Assembly: GCA_964529035.1 (NCBI GenBank)
Contig: CAZGUG010000026.1
Span: forward strand, 1 to 27,426
From: CAZGUG01 sp964529035
GTDB taxonomy: Bacteria > Bacillota > Clostridia > Ch29
Reading direction: 5' to 3'
DNA: 27,426 nucleotides
The translations under genes and the position numbers were made by a program. Shown here piece by piece: positions 22,569-27,426 of the stretch; the stretch's first letter is position 1; every line of letters starts with the position of its first letter. The notes under the pieces were generated by a model. The model was given only the letters and a program-made list of their open reading frames with translations, had not been told where the DNA came from and made no database searches.

Positions 22569-23552
22569 CTACAGTACCAGGCTTAAGGTTTCACCGCATT
22601 TTTTACACCTGCTGCCCTCAGTCAAAACCCTGGTATTAACCAGGTTTCTTTCCACCAGTTTTGTCTTGCAGACCGGGCAGTAAGTACTGTTGTCAACCCC
22701 GGACATGTTGCCTACATATACATAGTCCAGGTGTTTTTCCGCCGCTTCCCTGGCCGCCAGCAGTACATCGGGTGAGGTGGGTGGCCTGTCCATATGATAG
22801 GCCGGAAAGTACCTGCTCAGATGCAGCGGGATTTTTTTGCTAATGCTTCCCACCCACTCCGCCAGGCTGTCCAACTCACCGGTACCGCTGTTAAGGTCTT
22901 CGACCACAAGGGTGGTAACTTCCACATGACAGCGTCCCGACGCCTGTTTAATGGTTTCAAGAACGGGAGACAGTCTCCCGGCGCATACCTTACTGTAAAA
23001 CCCGTCACTGAAGGCCTTCAGATCAATATTTGCGGCGTCAATAAAGGGAAGCAGCGCGTCAAGGGCTTCGGCGCCGATATAGCCGTTTGTCACCAGCACG
23101 TTTTTCAGCCCCTTTTCCTTCGCAAGGCGGGCGGTATCAAAAACGTATTCATACCAAATGGACGGTTCGTTATAGGTATAGGCTATTCCAATGCTGTTCC
23201 CCGCCGCCTGCGCCCTGTCAACCAGTTCGCCGGGGGACATGAACACAGTCCCGGGACTGCCGTGGGCGATGGCATGATTCTGGCAAAAACTGCATTTAAG
23301 GTTGCAGCCGAAGCTACCCACCGATACTATCCGGCCTCCGGGATAGAAATGGTAAAGCGGCTTCTTTTCTATCGGGTCTATGTTATAGGCGGATACACGC
23401 CCGTAATTCATGGAAAACAAGCTTCCGCCGATATTTTTTCTCGCCCTGCAGATACCCGTCTGACCGGGTTTTAGCACACATCCGTGCGGGCACAGGAAAC
23501 AGCGGACGGTATCCCGGTCCTTCGTATAGTACACCGCTTCCTTTTCTTTCAT
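22569..23552 (-). CDS. AmmeMemoRadiSam system radical SAM enzyme
   Basis: The 327-aa protein is related to pyruvate formate-lyase activating enzymes. It has an N-terminal cysteine cluster (Cys18, 21, 25 and 35), the radical SAM motif C-x3-C-x2-C at Cys83, 87 and 90 (FGCNLKCSFCQN), and a C-terminal rubredoxin-like set of two CxxC pairs (CPVC and CKKC). Enzymes of this type cut SAM to make a 5'-deoxyadenosyl radical; the substrate of this family is unknown. It follows the AMMECR1 fusion gene closely on the same strand, the association for which the system is named. The start is ATG 23552, preceded by GAGG; the GTG at 23561 is less likely. All cluster cysteines are present. Confidence 0.92.
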   Translation of the reverse strand: MKEKEAVYYTKDRDTVRCFLCPHGCVLKPGQTGICRARKNIGGSLFSMNYGRVSAYNIDPIEKKPLYHFYPGGRIVSVGSFGCNLKCSFCQNHAIAHGSPGTVFMSPGELVDRAQAAGNSIGIAYTYNEPSIWYEYVFDTARLAKEKGLKNVLVTNGYIGAEALDALLPFIDAANIDLKAFSDGFYSKVCAGRLSPVLETIKQASGRCHVEVTTLVVEDLNSGTGELDSLAEWVGSISKKIPLHLSRYFPAYHMDRPPTSPDVLLAAREAAEKHLDYVYVGNMSGVDNSTYCPVCKTKLVERNLVNTRVLTEGSRCKKCGETLSLVL

Positions 23553-23565
23553 AAATATCACACCC

Positions 23566-24969
23566 TCATCCGTGTCTTGTCACCTCAAACCGTTCCAAGA
23601 CGTAGGATTCGTTTCTGCCTATCCCCGCTTTCTGCAAAGCAATGGCTATTTGCTGCGCGGGAGTGTCAACTCCTTCAATATCGGGAAGCAGAAGCCCCGA
23701 CCTTCTTCCCGACCGTACTATCACCCCGTATTTTTTCGCATCCAGTTCATCGGTAGACTGTACCGCTTCCGGTTTGCCCAGCACATCCACCGAATAGACA
23801 AGACTTTCTAGTTCCCCGGCGTTTACCGGGAAAAATCTCGGGTCCCTTATTCCGGCGCTTATTGCGTTCTCTATAATTTCTTGGGCAATATTTTCGGTGG
23901 TTGGAGATATGGTGCCTATACAGCCCCTCAGCCCTCCGGCCTGTTTGATGGATACAAAAACCCCCGCCCTTTCGCTTATCATTTCGCGGGGTAGCCATCC
24001 AGGGGGGTCTGTTTTCCTGCCTTCCCTTACATAGGTTTCCAGCGCAAGCCGGGCCAGCCGCACGCAGCTGTCCTCTTTTTGGTCGGGCGGTTTCGGCGAA
24101 CCGTCTTTGGCGCCGGTGTTTTTCTGACGTGTTTCAATATTAGACCTAATCGGCTCGAAAATACCGGTGCAGTATCCCACCCCGTAGGGGCCCTCATATG
24201 ACAGAATATCGGGCTTTGTATCATACCCGTCCAGAGCTCCCAGCATTATCAGTACAGACCTGTAACCACACTGCCCCGCTTCTTCCACCAGGCGGGGGTC
24301 CATTTCCAGGATTCTGTCAACCTCCATATTGCGAAGGTAGGATACCAGTTTTTGGTCAAACTCCGCCCCTTTTTTGCTGTAGCCGGCCGGAGCTCCCCTG
24401 GTAAGCCTGTGGGACAGGTCGGCACTGCAGAGGACAGCGGTATCAATCCCTGTCCCTTCCACCGCCCTTTGGATGCATCTACCGAATTCATAGAGCTCTC
24501 TTTCCGGAAGCAGCCCGTAAGTGATATGTACAATGCCAAAGCCCTGATATCTTTTGTTTATAAAATACAGGGGTACCAGGGCTCCGTGGTCAAGCTCCGG
24601 CGGTATGCGGTATTTTTTCATGGTACCGTCGTCTACGGCTGCAACGGGTATGCCTTTTTGTGCCGCTTCCTCCATAATTTTGAATGCCGTTTCGGTATGC
24701 CCCCCGAATGATAATGAAACGCCGGGCTGTCCGAAACCTCCAAAGTCCCCTTCAAACCTTTTTTGGACCCCGACCGCAACCGCATCCCTGAACATGGGCC
24801 CGTGGGGAGTAATCACTATTATTACCCCGGGCCTTTTAGAGGCTATGTCCCGGGATATTTCCTCCATCGATTCTATGGTCTTACGGGCACCTTTTTCCTC
24901 CCCCTGCCCTATTTCAGGGACAATAACAGGCGGGTGGGGCACCAGATAGCATGTACCAATTCTACCCAT
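23566..24969 (-). CDS. AmmeMemoRadiSam system protein: extradiol dioxygenase-like (LigB/Memo) domain fused to AMMECR1
   Basis: The 467-aa fusion has an N-terminal class III extradiol dioxygenase-type domain (about 1-265), with CYLVPHPPVIVPEIG, VITPHGPMF, LDHGALVPLYFI and CSADLSHRL supplying histidines and acidic residues that in this fold can bind a metal. A linker leads to an AMMECR1 domain (about 295-465) with FVSIKQAGGLRGCIGTI, the LRGCIG signature. The function in bacteria is not known; co-occurrence with a radical SAM enzyme suggests modification of a small molecule or protein. The start is ATG 24969 with GGAGGG seven bases upstream; the ATG at 24984 lies in that ribosome site. Its stop is 13 bases before the radical SAM start. 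Confidence 0.92.
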   Translation of the reverse strand: MGRIGTCYLVPHPPVIVPEIGQGEEKGARKTIESMEEISRDIASKRPGVIIVITPHGPMFRDAVAVGVQKRFEGDFGGFGQPGVSLSFGGHTETAFKIMEEAAQKGIPVAAVDDGTMKKYRIPPELDHGALVPLYFINKRYQGFGIVHITYGLLPERELYEFGRCIQRAVEGTGIDTAVLCSADLSHRLTRGAPAGYSKKGAEFDQKLVSYLRNMEVDRILEMDPRLVEEAGQCGYRSVLIMLGALDGYDTKPDILSYEGPYGVGYCTGIFEPIRSNIETRQKNTGAKDGSPKPPDQKEDSCVRLARLALETYVREGRKTDPPGWLPREMISERAGVFVSIKQAGGLRGCIGTISPTTENIAQEIIENAISAGIRDPRFFPVNAGELESLVYSVDVLGKPEAVQSTDELDAKKYGVIVRSGRRSGLLLPDIEGVDTPAQQIAIALQKAGIGRNESYVLERFEVTRHG

Positions 24970-25033
24970 TATTTTTCCCTCCATTCCGTTTTGCTGCGTG
25001 AAGCATCGGAGGCGGGCGGTATACGTCGATGCC

Positions 25034-25741
25034 TCACTTTCCCGATAAGTACTTTAAAATGCCGGTATACAACGCCCAGGCAATTTTCTCCTGGTACTCA
25101 TCTTGGTTCAAAAGCAGTTCTTCCCGCGGGTTCGAAAGAAACCCGCATTCCACAAGCGCGGTGGGGGCTTTGTTATCCTTCAGAAGATATATGTCGTCAT
25201 CCGCCTTGGGCTGGCGGTAATTGGATTCGTCAAGGATTCTTCTCAGCTCCCCCTGAAGTATCATGGCAAATTCCCTGCTCTCTTCACATCCCCTGTGGTA
25301 AAAGGTCTGGGCCCCGTAATACTGCGTCTGCGGGAAGCTGTTCAAATGTATTATTATGTTGACACAGCTGCCGCTTTGGTTGGCTATTGCCTTTCTTTTC
25401 TGCAAATCATCCCGTTTTTTGTTCGGCGCGTCGGGGGAATAAAGTCCGTAATCATCGTCCCGTGTGAGAATTGCAATGCCTCCCCCTTCCTCCACCAACC
25501 TTTTAAGCCTTAAAGAAATCTCAAGGTTTATCCTGTCTTCATTCTTGCCCTGCCTTCCCACTGCACCGGGGTCCCTGCCCCCGTGACCCGCGTCAATAAA
25601 TACGACCATGTTGGTCACCGGCAGAAATACGGCCCTGCTGGATTCAACGATATCATTAATATATGTAAAAGTAAATATTATGACTGTCAGAAAAACGGCA
25701 GATACCAGGCAGTGCCTTTTTCTGATTATAATAATCCTCAT
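25034..25741 (-). CDS. cwlD: N-acetylmuramoyl-L-alanine amidase, CwlD-like
   Basis: The 235-aa protein is an Amidase_3 zinc hydrolase. It has an N-terminal membrane span or signal (about 10-28) and a catalytic domain with zinc ligands His53 (DAGHGG), Glu68 (NEDRINLEI) and His132 (IIIHLNS), and the catalytic Glu198 (ALVECGFLSNP). Size and single-domain layout match CwlD, which with PdaA makes muramic-delta-lactam in the spore cortex; this supports a spore-forming host. Start is ATG 25741, nine bases after GGGGGG; an upstream in-frame ATG at 25789 has no ribosome site. It is about 60 bp upstream of the AmmeMemoRadiSam genes on the same strand. Other autolysins of the same family remain possible. 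Confidence 0.88.
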   Translation of the reverse strand: MRIIIIRKRHCLVSAVFLTVIIFTFTYINDIVESSRAVFLPVTNMVVFIDAGHGGRDPGAVGRQGKNEDRINLEISLRLKRLVEEGGGIAILTRDDDYGLYSPDAPNKKRDDLQKRKAIANQSGSCVNIIIHLNSFPQTQYYGAQTFYHRGCEESREFAMILQGELRRILDESNYRQPKADDDIYLLKDNKAPTALVECGFLSNPREELLLNQDEYQEKIAWALYTGILKYLSGK

Positions 25742-25787
25742 ATATATATTCCCCCCATAATGCCGGGTATATAAAAAATATATGTGC

Positions 25788-25816
25788 AAAAAAAAAATAA
25801 ATCACTTAAAAGTGAT
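25788..25816 (-). terminator. Candidate terminator of the uracil permease gene
   Basis: On the minus strand ATCACT (25816-25811) pairs with AGTGAT (25806-25801) around a TTTA loop, followed by TTATTTTTTTTTTTG. The stem is only six AT-rich base pairs, but the T tract is long and the site separates the permease from the amidase. Confidence 0.6.
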
Positions 25817-25825
25817 AGATAAGGT

Positions 25826-25894
25826 ATGTCCCCGATTGATAAGCTTTCAGGTCAGGGACACACCGCTGCCGATGCGGAATGTCCCCGATTGATA
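25826..25894. repeat. Paired 16-bp direct repeat with alternative hairpins
   Basis: ATGTCCCCGATTGATA occurs at 25826-25841 and again at 25879-25894, 53 bp apart. Between them lies GGGACA (25855-25860), which can pair with TGTCCC of either copy. The second fold gains an inner CCGC/GCGG helix (25863-25866, 25874-25877); the first gains TGAT/GTCA. The function is unknown; it could be a small palindromic (REP or MITE-like) element or part of the permease transcript trailer. Confidence 0.6.
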
Positions 25895-25926
25895 GTCTTA
25901 TGGGTTTTATATTGCAAATTTTTGTG

Positions 25927-27216
25927 TTACTCAAGGTCGGGGAGTACCTTGTTTAGAATGATCCCGGCAATTGCTCCCAGGGCCATGCCGGACACGCTGA
26001 AATTAAGGATCCCCATTTTCACCGGCAGGGCTGCTCCCCCAAGGCCAAGTATCAGTATTACCGCAGCTATGATAAGGTTCCTGGATTTCTTGAAATCCAC
26101 CGCATTTTCCACCACTGTCCTGACACCCACACCGGCTATCATACCGAACAGTATTATGGATATACCGCCCACAACGGCAGTGGGTATGGTATTTATAAAT
26201 GCTCCGAGTTTGGGTACTATGGAAAGTATTATTGCAAAACATGCCGCGACCCTCATGACAACAGGGTTATACACCTTTGTAAGGGCAAGGACCCCGGTGT
26301 TTTCGGAATAGGTTGTATTGGCAGGGCCGCCGAACATGGCGGATACACAGGTGGCCAACCCGTCCCCCATAAGGGTTCTGGAAAGACCCGGTTCTTCCAC
26401 CAGGTTCTTTTCCACCGTGGCGCCCACCGCCAGTACGTCGCCTATGTGCTCCACCACTGTAACTATGGCTACCGGAGCCACCATCATTATCATTTCAAGG
26501 TTGAACTTGGCCATCTGGAAGGGGGGCATTCCGAACCAATCCGCTTCCACAAAGGGGGTGAAGTCAACGTTCCCGGTCATAATGGATACCATATACCCTA
26601 CAAAAAGGCCTATTAGAACCGGAAGTACCTTTATAAAGCCTTTTGCAAATATGCTGACCGCCGCCACCGTACACAGTGAAACCACCGCAAGAAACCAGTT
26701 GCCCTGCGCCATGTCTATTGCGGTAGGTGCAAGCAGAAGGCCAATGGTCATTATTATCGGCCCGGTTACTATCGGAGGGAAAAAACTCACAATTTTTTCA
26801 TAACCGAACACCTGTACCAGGCCCGCTATGACGAGGTATACAAGCCCTGCTATTACGATTCCTCCCTGGGCATAGGCAAGCCCTTCGGCATAGGCGTCAC
26901 CAGCTTCATACGCAACACCGTTCACGGCTGCAACCGCGGCCGCTGCCGCTAAAATGGGCGGAATAAAGGCAAAGGACGATCCCAGAAATACCGGCACCTT
27001 CTTTTTGGTGATGAAATGAAACAGCAGTGTCCCGACGCCCGCCATGAAAAGAGCTACTGAAATGTTCATCCCGGTAATAATGGGAACAAGAACAGTAGCT
27101 CCAAACATTGTAAAGGTATGCTGCAGTCCCAAAACTGCTCTCTTGCCGGTGGTGAGGGTATCACCCTCCAAAATTGCGCCGCTGTCAACCCGTTGGTTCC
27201 TGTCAGTGTTAGCCAT
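25927..27216 (-). CDS. uraA: Uracil (uracil-xanthine family) permease
   Basis: The 429-aa membrane protein is of the NCS2 nucleobase transporter family, which imports uracil or purines with protons. About twelve to fourteen hydrophobic segments are visible. Family motifs are LGLQHTFTMFGATVLVP near the N-terminus, VPVFLGSSFAFIPPI, IVTVVEHIGDVLAVG (the conserved Glu/His region) and GGPANTTYSENTGVLALT. These and the PyrR attenuator upstream favour uracil over xanthine. The start is ATG 27216 with AAAGGAG eight bases upstream; the ATG at 27243 is at the foot of the leader terminator and has no such site. The gene is followed by a hairpin with a T tract. Uracil specificity is inferred from the leader. 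Confidence 0.93.
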   Translation of the reverse strand: MANTDRNQRVDSGAILEGDTLTTGKRAVLGLQHTFTMFGATVLVPIITGMNISVALFMAGVGTLLFHFITKKKVPVFLGSSFAFIPPILAAAAAVAAVNGVAYEAGDAYAEGLAYAQGGIVIAGLVYLVIAGLVQVFGYEKIVSFFPPIVTGPIIMTIGLLLAPTAIDMAQGNWFLAVVSLCTVAAVSIFAKGFIKVLPVLIGLFVGYMVSIMTGNVDFTPFVEADWFGMPPFQMAKFNLEMIMMVAPVAIVTVVEHIGDVLAVGATVEKNLVEEPGLSRTLMGDGLATCVSAMFGGPANTTYSENTGVLALTKVYNPVVMRVAACFAIILSIVPKLGAFINTIPTAVVGGISIILFGMIAGVGVRTVVENAVDFKKSRNLIIAAVILILGLGGAALPVKMGILNFSVSGMALGAIAGIILNKVLPDLE

Positions 27217-27245
27217 TATCCACACTCCTTTTATTTTTATCAAAA

Positions 27246-27349
27246 CAAAAACTTCCTGTCACCGACAGGAAGTATCTTTGCACAGTAAGCATCCGATAAC
27301 ACTTACCCGCTCTTTCCTTGTCGGCCTCTCCGGACCACCTTAAAGGAAG
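27246..27349 (-). promoter_or_regulatory. PyrR-binding attenuator leader (anti-antiterminator, antiterminator, terminator)
   Basis: The minus strand contains the PyrR-site pattern GGTCCGGAGAGGCC, flanked by TTCCTT and AAGGAA arms. The terminator is ACTTCCTGTC (27273-27264) with GACAGGAAGT (27260-27251), and TTTTTG follows. A competing antiterminator pairs CCGACAAGGAA (27324-27314) with TTCCTGTCGG (27271-27262), with one bulged A. PyrR with UMP would hold the first hairpin and let the terminator form, so uptake falls when pyrimidines are plentiful. pyrR itself is not in the window. Confidence 0.92.
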
Positions 27350-27368
27350 GCTAGTATTCATTTTCTAA

Positions 27369-27397
27369 ATTATATCACCGGGCCTTTGCAATGTCCA
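27369..27397 (-). promoter_or_regulatory. Promoter of the uracil permease leader
   Basis: On the minus strand TGGACA (27397-27392) and a perfect TATAAT (27374-27369) are 17 bp apart, just upstream of the PyrR attenuator. Transcription would start near 27362. Confidence 0.85.
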
Positions 27398-27426
27398 GAA
27401 AAAATTTAGCTATTCATCATCGATTT

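Noticed and set aside
25826..25894. Possible attachment site or transposon ends
   Set aside because: No integrase or transposase is in the window and no target duplication is seen. It is reported only as a repeat.

Overview
The window looks like a chromosomal scaffold piece from an anaerobic, probably spore-forming member of the class Clostridia. The evidence is a CwlD-type cortex amidase, CdaA/CdaR, SAM-I and PyrR leader elements, ferredoxin-linked 2-oxoacid oxidation feeding acyl phosphate and acid kinases, strong GGAGG ribosome sites, and AT-rich spacers between coding regions of intermediate GC. The two runs of exactly 100 N (9141-9240, 15724-15823) suggest a draft or metagenome assembly. 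The species cannot be named from this sequence alone. No tRNA, rRNA, CRISPR array, phage or transposase gene was seen.

Region 1 (1-8363) is a sulfur amino acid block. A plus-strand SAM-I riboswitch controls a DUF39 homocysteine biosynthesis protein and a UPF0280/COG2122 protein. Converging on it, a second, minus-strand SAM-I riboswitch controls metH, metF and a separate methionine synthase activation protein. Together these could make homocysteine from a C4 precursor plus sulfide and methylate it to methionine, under SAM feedback. Both riboswitches use promoters of the same design (TTGACA, 17 bp, TAGTAT). A SufS/NifS-like class V aminotransferase diverges from metH, and a small unknown protein follows.

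Region 2 (8514-18714, minus strand) holds two linked transcription units. The first is cdaA, cdaR and a PAS-PAS sigma-54 activator, closed by a strong terminator. The second starts at a near-consensus sigma-54 -24/-12 promoter and runs buk, ptb, second buk, P-loop ATPase, 2[4Fe-4S] ferredoxin, then alpha, beta and gamma subunits of a 2-oxoacid:ferredoxin oxidoreductase. It would convert (probably branched-chain) 2-oxoacids to acyl-CoA, acyl phosphate and acid, yielding reduced ferredoxin and ATP. It resembles the bkdR/ptb-buk logic of Bacillus, with a ferredoxin-dependent enzyme in place of the dehydrogenase complex.

Region 3 (18962-21697, plus strand) is a response regulator, a histidine kinase and a GerMN lipoprotein, an arrangement that recalls actinobacterial mtrAB-lpqB. 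Region 4 (21764-27426, minus strand) holds an L,D-transpeptidase, the AmmeMemoRadiSam pair, a CwlD-like amidase, and a uracil permease behind a complete PyrR attenuator.

The most notable points are the sigma-54 circuit in region 2, the activator gene standing where glmM normally follows cdaA-cdaR, the paired SAM-I homocysteine/methionine regulon, the GerMN-linked two-component system, and a repeat-built spacer at 25826-25894 that can fold in two exclusive ways.
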